Shown piece by piece: positions 21,120 to 30,936 of a DNA stretch of 45,198 bases. Made by a program: the position numbers and the translations under genes. Under the pieces are notes generated by a model. It had not been told where the DNA came from. It saw only the letters and a list, made by a program, of their open reading frames with translations, and searched no databases. How positions within the stretch are numbered: the first letter of the stretch is position 1; the number at the start of each line of letters is the position of its first letter. The stretch covers positions 1 to 45,198 of the forward strand of contig DRKN01000040.1 in NCBI GenBank assembly GCA_011051755.1, read 5' to 3'. This stretch comes from Gammaproteobacteria bacterium (GTDB taxonomy: Bacteria > Pseudomonadota > Gammaproteobacteria > SZUA-152).

Positions 21120-21507
21120 GTTGTGTACGTAAAGAGAGTTTCTGATTGTCATCGGCTGATTGCCATGAGCGGTATTGTCGGCTCCCTACATTGGCTCCCT
21201 ACATTAAAGTGGCGCCATGTGTAAGGAGGCCCCGAATACTTCGTTTGTTGCCATTCCTGCGTATGTGAGAATCCAATAACCTATTCGAGTGGCAGGTGCT
21301 GGTTTCCGGCTCTACACGCCGCTTTGTCCGGAATGACGAAATGATCAGGGTCTCTTTTATGATTTGTCGGCGGAGACTTGAAATAAACATCCCCGCCCCA
21401 AGGGGCGGGGTATTCAGGAGCACTGACTCGCTTCGCATTGTCAACGTTCGTTCGCCGCAAGTGGCGGGGAATAGAACCCCAAGAGATTCAAAATTCACCT
21501 TTCCTCG
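21120..21507. other. Debris region with a strong GC hairpin
   Basis: No gene is seen. CCCCGCCCC-AA-GGGGCGGGG at 21391-21410 is a near-perfect palindrome followed by TATTCAGGAGCACTGACTCGC. Such subterminal hairpins occur at IS200/IS605-type element ends, yet no tnpA or tnpB is present in the window, so the origin is open. Confidence 0.4.
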
Positions 21508-21687
21508 GAATTTGAGTCCATTCTGGACGTCCCGCCTGCACCCAAGTTCGATGTATTTGGACAGCTCGATCCCGCCAAGGCGAGCAAGGCTGAACGGCGT
21601 GGGCAAGACCTCTTCTTCGGTAAGGGCCGTTGCAGCACCTGCCATATGTCACCCTATTACACCGACAATCAGATGCATCACTTGAAA
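21508..21687 (+). pseudogene. Fragment of a second di-heme cytochrome gene
   Basis: These 60 codons (EFESILDVPPAPKFDVFGQL ... CSTCHMSPYYTDNQMHHLK) match residues 332-391 of the cytochrome at 17722-19119, including the second heme motif CSTCH. By hand count about 155 of 180 bases agree (roughly 86%), with most changes in third positions, so the copy diverged as a coding gene before it was broken. No start, first heme or C-terminal part is present; after the match the frame runs to a stop in unrelated sequence. Confidence 0.88.
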
Positions 21688-21887
21688 TATCCACCTCTGG
21701 TATCCCTGCCCGGCTATCTTCCAGCTTCCTGCCGTCGATAGCTCCCATACATACTCCGCCTTCTTTGAAAAATAGGGGTGAAAGTATGTTGTGGTGCAGG
21801 GTAACGGTGTAAGCCGCCCATATTTCATAGGCTAAATATTTGTTCAAAACATATGTTCAAAACATAGACTTAAAGTTGAAAATATGG

Positions 21888-22238
21888 TCATTCCGGGCGG
21901 AGCGGCGGGAAAAAGCGCCTTGTGTGTTGAACACTCGCAGGGCGAAGGGGTTGAGTCATCCCAGATGCTTGAAATGCTGTACATACTGGATTTTCGTCAG
22001 CACGGGAATGACGGTATTTTGCGCGGAAATGACGGTATTGCAGGTCTCTCAAGTTATCGTTAGTGTCATTATTTGGCTCCAAGTGTTTTTTTGGGGTAAT
22101 TATGCGTTCTGCCGTTGCAGAAAACCCTGTTTCAACCGCTTGCGCAATCAATTGTCGGCTGTGGACAATCAGTATTTTCGGCAGCGGATCGGCTTGTGCG
22201 GCTCGACCTTCAAGTTTAACAACGTTATTCTTAGTCAT
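21888..22238 (-). pseudogene. Possible 5' fragment of an unidentified gene
   Basis: A minus-strand ORF starting MTKNNVVKLEGRAAQADPLPKILIVHSRQLIAQAVETGFS has protein-like composition for some 60 residues, then turns into repeat-like sequence (RHFRAKYRHSRADENPV). The opening faintly recalls the N terminus of DUF1631-type proteins, but I cannot confirm this. No good Shine-Dalgarno. The rest of 21688-22409 shows only short direct repeats, e.g. TGTTCAAAACATA twice in tandem at 21841-21866, and no other gene. Confidence 0.3.
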
Positions 22239-22331
22239 CGCGGCGTATTTTCCCGAGATTATTTATCTCATAAGGATAAATCAACCGGTTGCGCCGTTTT
22301 TTAACCTCACAATCACCAAATGCGGTTATAA

Positions 22332-24041
<1,710 letters not shown>

Positions 24042-24111
24042 TTAAAACGCTTTTTTTCGCGTTGAATTTTTTTTCATAAACATTTGGCTGGCAGCCATGG
24101 AGTTATCACTT

Positions 24112-24939
24112 ATGAGGAACATCACCTGCTTTGTTTTCTTCACCTTAACTTTTTTCGCTGTTACCGGCAGCTATGCCGAGGAGGAAAGCTTCCCCGGGCG
24201 CTCGTTGGAGAAATACAGCATGGTGTCGGTTATCGAACTGGAAGACCTGTATCAACGGCGTGATGAATTCACGATAGTGGATGTCCGATCCAGCTTTGAA
24301 TTCGACACCCTGCGTATCAAGGGGGCGGTGAACATTCCCGTGGGCGTCGAAGGCTTCGATAGTGCGGTACGGGGTTTGCGTGAACAGACCGGCAAGCCGA
24401 TCGCTTTTTACTGCAATGGCCACACCTGTCTAAAATCCTACAAGGCGACCAAGCAGGCCATGACGACAGGCCTGGATAAAGTTTATGCCTATGACGCAGG
24501 CATCTTTTATTGGGCGCGCGCCTATCCCGATGAGGCTGAGCTACTGGGCAAAAGCCCGGTGGATGCCGCCCACTTGATCCCCAAAAAGGCCTTCAAACGG
24601 CGTCAACTGGATCCTGATACCTTCAGCGACAAGGCCACCTCCATAGCCTCAAGGTCGCGCATGATCATCGATATTCGTGACACCTTTCAGCGTGCCGGTG
24701 TCGGTTTTTTTCCGGCCATCGAGCATTGGGCGAGTCTGCAAAACATGGAGAAGCTGCGCAAATACCTGGATAAGGCCAAGGCACAGAATCGCACACTCTT
24801 CATTTATGACAACGTGGGTAAGCAAGTGCGTTGGCTACAGTACGAGCTGGAGGCGCGAGGCCTGAAAAACTACTGGTTCCTGGAAAAGGGGGCCAAGGGT
24901 TATTACGATATGCTGATCTCGGGTGAGGGGCTGCGCTAA
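24112..24939 (+). CDS. Periplasmic rhodanese-domain protein
   Basis: 275 aa from MRNITCFVFF (24112, GGAG 9 nt upstream; the track's 24097 start overlaps that site). Signal peptide to about SYA-EEE. Residues 40-140 form a rhodanese domain (IVDVRSSFEFDTLRIKGAVNIPV) with a Cys-containing active loop FYCNGHTCLKS, Cys about 101. Residues 155-270 resemble a second rhodanese-like fold (RMIIDIRDTFQRAGV ... LFIYDNVGKQVRWLQYELEARGL) but lack a Cys at the matching loop (FIYDNVGKQ), so that half is probably non-catalytic. Exported double-rhodanese proteins handle reactive sulfur; the substrate here is unknown. Confidence 0.82.
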   Translation: MRNITCFVFFTLTFFAVTGSYAEEESFPGRSLEKYSMVSVIELEDLYQRRDEFTIVDVRSSFEFDTLRIKGAVNIPVGVEGFDSAVRGLREQTGKPIAFYCNGHTCLKSYKATKQAMTTGLDKVYAYDAGIFYWARAYPDEAELLGKSPVDAAHLIPKKAFKRRQLDPDTFSDKATSIASRSRMIIDIRDTFQRAGVGFFPAIEHWASLQNMEKLRKYLDKAKAQNRTLFIYDNVGKQVRWLQYELEARGLKNYWFLEKGAKGYYDMLISGEGLR

Positions 24940-25198
24940 GCCCCTGCCGCCATTAACCGCGTCAACCGGGCATATTGACGGGGCGTTTGTGCCGGCTGCG
25001 GCTTGTTTGGCCGGTCCGGCTCCTGTTCCACGCCCCCCTGTTTCATACAACAACTCCCCAAAATGATTACAATGGCGCACAGTTTTGTGTCGCGGCGTCT
25101 GCCGTATGCACGGAACGTGATCACGGCGAGGGGAGGGCAGGGGTATCTACGACACTGAGATAGCAGCAAAGGACGGTTTTTCAGGCCTGCACGCGATC

Positions 25199-26659
25199 GT
25201 GCTGGGTCTGTTGCTGTTTGTTTGCGCCGGCTATTACGCCGTGCCGCTGGCCGACAGCGATTTCTGGTGGCACATTGCCGCCGGGCGAGACATTCTGCAG
25301 CATGGTGCCCTGCCGGCGGCCGACCCCTTTGGGGTATTTCCCGCCGCTGACGTGATTCGTAGTGACACGGTGTTGAAGGGCCAGTGGCTGGGGCAGGTAG
25401 TGCTGTACGGCCTGTTTGAGGCCGGTGGCATCAATGCCGTGGTGGCCTTTCGCGTCGCGGTGCTGCTGGCGTGCATCGTGCTGATTTACAGCCGCGCGCG
25501 TTGTTTGGTGGCGATGAATCCACTGGCGCTATGGGGTGTGCTGGCACTGGTGGCACTCAATGCCTCCGGTTTTGGCGGTGAGCGTCCACAACTGCTGTCG
25601 TTCCTGTTCGCCGCGTTGTTTTTCGTCTGTATCGATCTGGCCCGGCAGCCGCGCGACTGGCGCTGGTTGCTGCCCCTGCCATTGATTACCGTGCTGTGGG
25701 CCAACAGCCATGGCGGGGTGATTCTCGGCGTGGTGTTATTGGGGTTGTGGAGCGTCATGGGTTGGCTGGACAAATCCATGGGCCGGCGCGAACGCGGCCG
25801 CTGGCTGGCCGTGAGCGGGGTGGTGTTTCTCGCCTCGTTGCTGACGCCCAATGGCATCCAGACCTATCTCTACCTGTTGCAGCTGGAAGGCAGCGTGCTG
25901 CAACAACGCACCTCCGAATATATCAGTGCCCTGCAAGTGTATGAACTGGGTTACGTCTGGTCACAGCTAGGGATTTACGGCTATTTTATGCTTGCCATGG
26001 CCGGGCTGGCCGGTTTGCTGAAGTTGCATCGATGGCGTGAGGCGGCAGTGGTGATTTTTCTTGCCGCGATCAGTATTTCCTCTTACCGCTATTTCGCCTT
26101 TTTCCTGTTTATTGCGGCACCCTATTTAATCGTGGGTCTGGGTAGCTTGATGCCCAAAACGGTGAATGAGTTTGCCACGCCTCAGCGTATACAGGCGTTG
26201 GTGGCTGTGACGTTAGTGATTGTGCTGGCCAGCGGCGCAGTGCGCGGCACGGTATTCCGTGGCGGTCTGTATCAGGCGGCCTATCCCACCGCCATTGCCG
26301 ATAGTGTCGAGCAACAGAAACTGCATGGTCGTGCCTTTAATAACCTCGAATGGGGCGGTTACCTGTTGTGGCGATTGGGCGGCCAGGTGCAGCTCTACAT
26401 CGACGGCCGTATGCTGGATATGTCACGCTTCCCTCCCTACACGCATATTCTCTGGGCCACGCCGCAGGGCATACAACTCTTTAATAGAAGCAACTTCCAG
26501 TTAGTCATTCTGCCGTATCACGGCCGTTTCGATCCGCAGCGTTACAAGCTGATCGATTATTTGGCCACGCGGCGTGACTGGCGGTTGGCCTACCGCGATG
26601 CGCAGGGCGTGGTGTTCGTGCGTCGGCAGACAGAGGGTTTTTTTGGTGGCCTGCAATGA
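25199..26659 (+). CDS. Polytopic membrane protein, GT-C glycosyltransferase-like
   Basis: About 486 aa with some 10-11 hydrophobic segments across residues 1-345, then a 130-residue soluble C-terminal domain (FNNLEWGGYLLWRLGGQVQLYIDGR ...). The first extracytoplasmic loop has DSDFWWHIAAGRDILQHG, resembling the D-x-D/E loop of GT-C lipid-linked sugar transferases and a family of bacterial 'DxDxWWH' membrane proteins. The GTG start has no clear Shine-Dalgarno; the frame is open back to 25121 behind a GGGGAGGGCAGGGG run but lacks a better standard start. It heads a four-gene module with a methyltransferase, GtrA and GT2. I infer transfer of a lipid-carried sugar outside the membrane. Confidence 0.72.
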   Translation: MLGLLLFVCAGYYAVPLADSDFWWHIAAGRDILQHGALPAADPFGVFPAADVIRSDTVLKGQWLGQVVLYGLFEAGGINAVVAFRVAVLLACIVLIYSRARCLVAMNPLALWGVLALVALNASGFGGERPQLLSFLFAALFFVCIDLARQPRDWRWLLPLPLITVLWANSHGGVILGVVLLGLWSVMGWLDKSMGRRERGRWLAVSGVVFLASLLTPNGIQTYLYLLQLEGSVLQQRTSEYISALQVYELGYVWSQLGIYGYFMLAMAGLAGLLKLHRWREAAVVIFLAAISISSYRYFAFFLFIAAPYLIVGLGSLMPKTVNEFATPQRIQALVAVTLVIVLASGAVRGTVFRGGLYQAAYPTAIADSVEQQKLHGRAFNNLEWGGYLLWRLGGQVQLYIDGRMLDMSRFPPYTHILWATPQGIQLFNRSNFQLVILPYHGRFDPQRYKLIDYLATRRDWRLAYRDAQGVVFVRRQTEGFFGGLQ

Positions 26660-26671
26660 GGAGTAGCGGGT

Positions 26672-27403
26672 ATGCATGAGTCACTGTACCCGCAGATGCG
26701 TGAACTGGAAGACCGCCACTGGTGGTTTCGTGGACGGCGGCGCATTGTTGCCGATGTGGTTCAGCGCCTGCACCTGCCGGCGCAGGCGCAGATTCTCGAT
26801 GCCGGTTGCGGTACTGGTGGCAACCTGCCCATGCTGGCAGGGTTTGGCGAGCTTACTGGCGCCGAATTCGCTGCCGAAGCCGCAGCGTTGGCGCGTGCGC
26901 GCGGCGTTTGTGAAGTGGTGCGTGCCGGCCTGCCTAACGAGATGCCCTTCACCGCAATGCAGTTTCAGCTCGTTACCCTGCTGGACGTGTTGGAGCACAT
27001 TGACGACGACCGCGCCAGCTTGCAGACCCTGGCAAACCTGCTGACCTCGGGTGGCCGCCTGCTGATCACCGTGCCGGCGTTTCCCTTCCTGTGGGGACCG
27101 CACGATGAAAGCCACCACCACAAACGCCGGTATCGCGCCGCTGGCCTGCGTGCGCGTATCGCGGAGGCCGGGCTGGATGTGCAATGGTTGAGCTATTACA
27201 ACAGTAGCCTGTTTCCCGCTGTGGCCGCCGTGCGTCTGTTACACCGGCTATTGCCCGCTGGTGAGGCGGGCAATGAACTCGCCCTGCTGCCTGCACCCAT
27301 AAACGTCCTGCTGGAAAATCTTTTCGCCGCCGAGCGTCATTTACTGGGGCGGCTGATGCTACCCTTCGGCGTGTCCCTGATTGCCCTGGCGCGCAAGCCG
27401 TGA
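26672..27403 (+). CDS. Class I SAM-dependent methyltransferase
   Basis: 243 aa. The SAM-binding loop ILDAGCGTGGNLPML is at about 41-55, with acidic motif LDVLEHIDDD near 107 and post-motif GGRLLITVPAFPFLWGPHDESHHHKRRY near 129, the pattern of Methyltransf_11 enzymes found with glycolipid and polysaccharide clusters. The N terminus (LYPQMRELEDRHWWFRGRRRIV) is a frequent lead-in of that group. A good GAGGAG precedes the ATG, 12 bp after the membrane-protein stop, and its stop overlaps the GTG of gtrA (GTGA). Substrate unknown; a prenyl-linked sugar or glycan is likely from context. Confidence 0.85.
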   Translation: MHESLYPQMRELEDRHWWFRGRRRIVADVVQRLHLPAQAQILDAGCGTGGNLPMLAGFGELTGAEFAAEAAALARARGVCEVVRAGLPNEMPFTAMQFQLVTLLDVLEHIDDDRASLQTLANLLTSGGRLLITVPAFPFLWGPHDESHHHKRRYRAAGLRARIAEAGLDVQWLSYYNSSLFPAVAAVRLLHRLLPAGEAGNELALLPAPINVLLENLFAAERHLLGRLMLPFGVSLIALARKP

Positions 27404-27801
27404 GTCCCTGGCGGCGCATTCCCTTTGCGGCCCTGACGCGCTTCGGCATCACTGGCGGCTTGGCGACCGCCGTCCATGCCGGCGTGTTCGTCATCTGCAT
27501 CGAATGGCTGGGCATTGCGCCGGTGCCCGCCGTGGTGCCCGCCTTTCTCGTCGCCCTGAGCGTTTCCTATGGACTCAATTACCGCTGGACCTTCGGCGCC
27601 AGCGGCCCGCACCGCGTGATGCTGCCGCGCTTCTTTGCCGTGGCGCTGAATGGCTTTTTTCTCAACCTGCTGATCACCTGGCTGGTGGTTGACGTGGCTG
27701 GCTACTGGTATGGTTATGCGCTGATCGTGGCGGTGTTCGTGGTGCCACTGATTACCTTTGCACTGAGCAAATTCTGGGTTTTTCGCGAGATAGATCAATG
27801 A
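27400..27801 (+). CDS. gtrA: GtrA-family membrane protein (putative lipid-linked sugar flippase)
   Basis: 133 aa with four hydrophobic helices and the GtrA hallmarks FGITGGLATAVHAGVFV at the start, SVSYGLNYRWTF near residue 47, and FALSKFWVFRE at the end. GtrA proteins are thought to flip undecaprenyl-phosphate-linked sugars made by a GtrB-like GT2. GTG start overlaps the previous stop by 4 bp; its own stop overlaps the next ATG (ATGA). This coupling implies equimolar production with both neighbours. Confidence 0.88.
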   Translation: MSPWRRIPFAALTRFGITGGLATAVHAGVFVICIEWLGIAPVPAVVPAFLVALSVSYGLNYRWTFGASGPHRVMLPRFFAVALNGFFLNLLITWLVVDVAGYWYGYALIVAVFVVPLITFALSKFWVFREIDQ

Positions 27802-28784
27802 TGCAAACGTCGATAAAAACAGCAACGGACAATGCCTTTTTGCTTTCCATTATCGTGCCCGTGTTCAATGAGCAGGAGGTATTACACGAATTCTACCGGC
27901 GTTTGACGGGGGTGTTGGATGGCATCGATGCCATCATCGACATTATTTTTGTCAATGATGGCAGCACGGATTATACGTTGCTTCAACTACAGAAATTTCA
28001 GGCAAACGACCCCCGTATCTCCATCCTCGATCTGAGTCGTAATTTTGGTAAGGAGATTGCCATGACCGCTGGGCTGGATTACGTGCGCGGCGATGCAGTA
28101 ATCATTATCGATGCCGATTTGCAGGATCCGCCGGAACTGATTCCACAGATGATCGAAGAATGGCGGCAGGGCTTCGACGTGGTCTATGCTCAGCGCCGTT
28201 CCCGCACGGGTGAATCGGCACTGAAAAAGACTACCGCCTCATTGTTCTATCGCATCATGCAACGTATCAGCCGAGTGCGGATACCCATCGATACCGGTGA
28301 TTTCCGTCTGCTTAGCCGCCGTGCCGTGGATGCACTTGCCGGTTTGCGTGAAAGACACCGTTTCATGAAAGGCCTGTTCGCCTGGATCGGCTACCCGCAA
28401 AAAGCGATTCTTTATGACCGTGATGCGCGCTACGATGGCGCAAGCAAGTGGAATTATCCGGCATTGTGGAATTTTGCTCTTGAAGGCATAACATCATTTA
28501 GCACCTTGCCGCTGAAAGTGGCCACTTATCTCGGTACATTCACTGCTTTTGGTGCCTTTCTCTATGGCCTGTTCATTATTTTTCAGACCCTGTTTTTCGG
28601 CAACCCCGTGGCCGGTTATCCCTCTCTGTTGGTTGTTGTTCTGTTTCTCGGCGGTATCCAGCTCATGGCTCTCGGTGTGATCGGTGAATACCTTGGCCGC
28701 ATGTTCGATGAAACCAAAGGGCGGCCGCTGTATCTTGTCAAAGACTATCTGCCGGCGGTGACGGGTAAGAAAAATGATTCGTAA
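27798..28784 (+). CDS. GtrB/DPM-like family 2 glycosyltransferase
   Basis: 328 aa. An N-terminal GT-A domain has SIIVPVFNEQEVL, FVNDGSTDYT and the metal-binding IIIDADLQDPPEL (D105/D107), with DTGDFRLLSRRAVDAL near residue 170. Two C-terminal transmembrane helices follow (about 232-260 and 268-290). This is the layout of enzymes that load a sugar from a nucleotide donor onto polyprenyl phosphate at the cytoplasmic face (GtrB, ArnC, DPM1). Two adjacent ATGs (27798, 27801) can start it; the first makes the ATGA overlap with gtrA. It likely supplies the GtrA flippase and the GT-C-like protein. Confidence 0.9.
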   Translation: MMQTSIKTATDNAFLLSIIVPVFNEQEVLHEFYRRLTGVLDGIDAIIDIIFVNDGSTDYTLLQLQKFQANDPRISILDLSRNFGKEIAMTAGLDYVRGDAVIIIDADLQDPPELIPQMIEEWRQGFDVVYAQRRSRTGESALKKTTASLFYRIMQRISRVRIPIDTGDFRLLSRRAVDALAGLRERHRFMKGLFAWIGYPQKAILYDRDARYDGASKWNYPALWNFALEGITSFSTLPLKVATYLGTFTAFGAFLYGLFIIFQTLFFGNPVAGYPSLLVVVLFLGGIQLMALGVIGEYLGRMFDETKGRPLYLVKDYLPAVTGKKNDS

Positions 28785-28804
28785 GGCAGAGGTTTCCGGA
28801 TTTT

Positions 28805-28957
28805 TTATTGATATCCGATGACTGAAGCAAGTCGCCCTTGCGGTATCGAAATGATCAGCCCGGCGACCACATTCCTGCCTTCGTTCATGAGGATGTTGTA
28901 GGTTCGGCAGGCGGCGGCCGTGTCCATGACTTCCACACCGATCTGCTGTGAAGACAT
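28805..28957 (-). pseudogene. Duplicated 3' end of the adjacent Mth938-like gene
   Basis: A 50-codon ORF ([20 protein letters not shown]...) whose middle repeats the last 35 residues of the gene at 29006-29425. The two 108-bp direct copies, 28845-28952 and 29013-29120, agree at about 100 positions by hand count. The copy ends with a different tail (SIPQGRLASVIGYQ). A hairpin repeat lies between the copies. It is most likely an untranslated duplication scar. Confidence 0.85.
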
Positions 28958-29001
28958 GTAGAAGGGTGGGCACGTTTTTTTGTGCCCACGCGGTTGACTC
29001 G
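28958..29001. repeat. Dispersed palindromic element, family B copy 2 (half element)
   Basis: GTAGAAGGGTGGGCACG followed by TTTTTTT and GTGCCCACGCGGTTGACTCG. GTGGGCAC/GTGCCCAC is a perfect 8-bp stem. It matches the left half of the copies at 7127 and 43707 and sits exactly between the two duplicated gene ends. It may also end transcription of the Mth938-like gene. Confidence 0.75.
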
Positions 29002-29005
29002 TTTT

Positions 29006-29425
29006 TTATTCCATCGAAATAATCAACCCGGCCACCACATTCCTGCCCTCGTTCATGAGGATGTTGTAGGTTCGGCAGGCGGCTGCCGTGTCCATGACTT
29101 CCACGCCGATCTGCCGTGAGGTCAGTTCGGTGAGAATTTCCGTGCTGGGGAAGTTCAGCGTTTCTCCTGTTCCCAGCAACACGACTTCCGGCGTCAGCGC
29201 CACAATGGCTTGCAGGTGCTCGGCCTGCAACTCGTCAAGCTTGTTGGGCGTCCAATCATCGATGAGTCGTTTGGGGCTGATAATACAACTGCGGGTAAGG
29301 ATTCTGACCTCTACCGGTTGCGGCTCGTCGGCCTCCAGGTTGGCTGGCAGGGTGATGTTGATCGCGCCCGGGCTGTAGGCGCGGATGCTGTAAGAGGTGA
29401 AGTCCCGTTCCTGACTGAATTTCAT
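29006..29425 (-). CDS. Mth938/NDUFAF3-like (DUF498) protein
   Basis: 139 aa, single domain. Family marks are [14 protein letters not shown] near residue 11, [18 protein letters not shown] near 77, and the end region [30 protein letters not shown]. The eukaryotic relative NDUFAF3 is a complex I assembly factor; the bacterial role is not established. It is divergent from the aminotransferase gene (about 107 bp apart). Its 3' end is duplicated just downstream. Confidence 0.87.
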   Translation of the reverse strand: MKFSQERDFTSYSIRAYSPGAINITLPANLEADEPQPVEVRILTRSCIISPKRLIDDWTPNKLDELQAEHLQAIVALTPEVVLLGTGETLNFPSTEILTELTSRQIGVEVMDTAAACRTYNILMNEGRNVVAGLIISME

Positions 29426-29532
29426 GTGGTTTCTCGAATCTGCGGTGGTGGTGTGGGTGTCATGGCCAAGGGGCTTGCGGGTGCGGTATACTTCACGCCT
29501 TTTTTGCGCACCGGATTATTGGCTTTCTACGC

Positions 29533-30720
29533 ATGTTTGACGAATTTCCAAGAATAAAACGCCTGCCCCCTTACGTTTTCAATATTGTAAACGACTTGAA
29601 GGCCAAGGCGCGCGCGCGCGGTGAAGATATCGTTGATTTCGGCATGGGCAACCCGGATCAGCCCACGCCTCAGCACATTGTCGACAAGCTGGTCGAGGTG
29701 TCACAGCGCGGCAATACGCACCGCTACTCGGTGTCACGTGGTATTCCGCGTCTGCGCCGCGCCATCTGCGACTGGTACAGGGATCGCTACGATGTCGATC
29801 TGGATCCGGAGTCCGAGGCTATCGTCACCATTGGCTCCAAGGAAGGCCTGGCGCACCTGGCCATGGCCACGGTAGGGCCGGGTGACGCAGTGCTGGTGCC
29901 GAATCCGTCCTATCCCATCCATCCCTACGGCTTCGTTATCGCTGGCGCCGATATCCGCCACGTGCCGCTGGTGCCGGACGGTGATTTCTTCTCCGAGCTG
30001 GAAAAAGCAATAAAGGACACCTGGCCCAAGCCGAAAATGCTGGTGCTGAATTTCCCCGGCAATCCCACCACCCAGTGCGTGGAGCTGGAGTTCTTCGAGA
30101 AGGTGGTGGCCATTGCCAAGGAGCATGAGATCTGGGTGGTGCACGACATCGCCTATGCCGATATTGTCTTCGATGGCTACAAACCGCCGTCCATCCTGCA
30201 AGTGCCGGCTGCCAAGGAGGTGGCTGTGGAGTTCTACACCCTGTCCAAGAGCTACAATATGCCGGGCTGGCGAGTGGGCTTTATGGTCGGTAATCCGACC
30301 CTGGTGGCGGCATTGGCGCGCATCAAGTCGTACCTCGATTACGGCATGTTTACACCTATCCAGGTGGCGGCTATTGCTGCGTTGGAAGGGCCGCAGGCAT
30401 GTGTGACGGAGATTGCCGATATGTATTGCCGTCGCCGCGATGTGCTCTGCGATGGTCTCAATGCCATCGGTTGGGGCGTGGAGAAGCCCAAGGCGACGAT
30501 GTTCGTGTGGGCGCCGATTCCTGAACAGTACAAGCATCTCGGTTCATTGGAGTTCAGCAAGAAGTTGTTGCAGGAAGCCCGCGTGGCGGTGTCGCCGGGG
30601 GTGGGTTTCGGTGAATATGGCGATGACCATGTTCGCTTTGGGTTGATCGAAAATGAGCACCGCACGCGCCAGGCGCTGCGGGGTATCCGTGATATGTTTC
30701 GCGCGGATGCGGGGGACTGA
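29533..30720 (+). CDS. alaC: PLP-dependent aminotransferase, AlaC-like
   Basis: 395 aa class I fold. It has [18 protein letters not shown] near residue 36, [47 protein letters not shown], and the PLP-lysine motif [15 protein letters not shown] near 238. The overall pattern, including the short [16 protein letters not shown] start, is that of AlaC, the glutamate-pyruvate aminotransferase, a gene commonly placed directly before hom in gammaproteobacteria. Exact amino-acid specificity cannot be read from sequence. Confidence 0.88.
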   Translation: MFDEFPRIKRLPPYVFNIVNDLKAKARARGEDIVDFGMGNPDQPTPQHIVDKLVEVSQRGNTHRYSVSRGIPRLRRAICDWYRDRYDVDLDPESEAIVTIGSKEGLAHLAMATVGPGDAVLVPNPSYPIHPYGFVIAGADIRHVPLVPDGDFFSELEKAIKDTWPKPKMLVLNFPGNPTTQCVELEFFEKVVAIAKEHEIWVVHDIAYADIVFDGYKPPSILQVPAAKEVAVEFYTLSKSYNMPGWRVGFMVGNPTLVAALARIKSYLDYGMFTPIQVAAIAALEGPQACVTEIADMYCRRRDVLCDGLNAIGWGVEKPKATMFVWAPIPEQYKHLGSLEFSKKLLQEARVAVSPGVGFGEYGDDHVRFGLIENEHRTRQALRGIRDMFRADAGD

Positions 30721-30936
30721 GGTTTTGGGGGGGCGGTGATGTAAATGCAACGCTCGCCAAGGCGCAAAGAAGGCAATGGGATGGAAGGGGCTGCAGTCAT
30801 TGATTTGCCTGGCAACAAAATTGTATCAATGCTTTTCTTTAACGTCCTCTGCGACGTTGCGTCCTTTGTGTTGAAACACGGAACCCCGCGGTAGCACATG
30901 CATCGTGAGGTACCACGAATCTGAAGGGGAATAACG

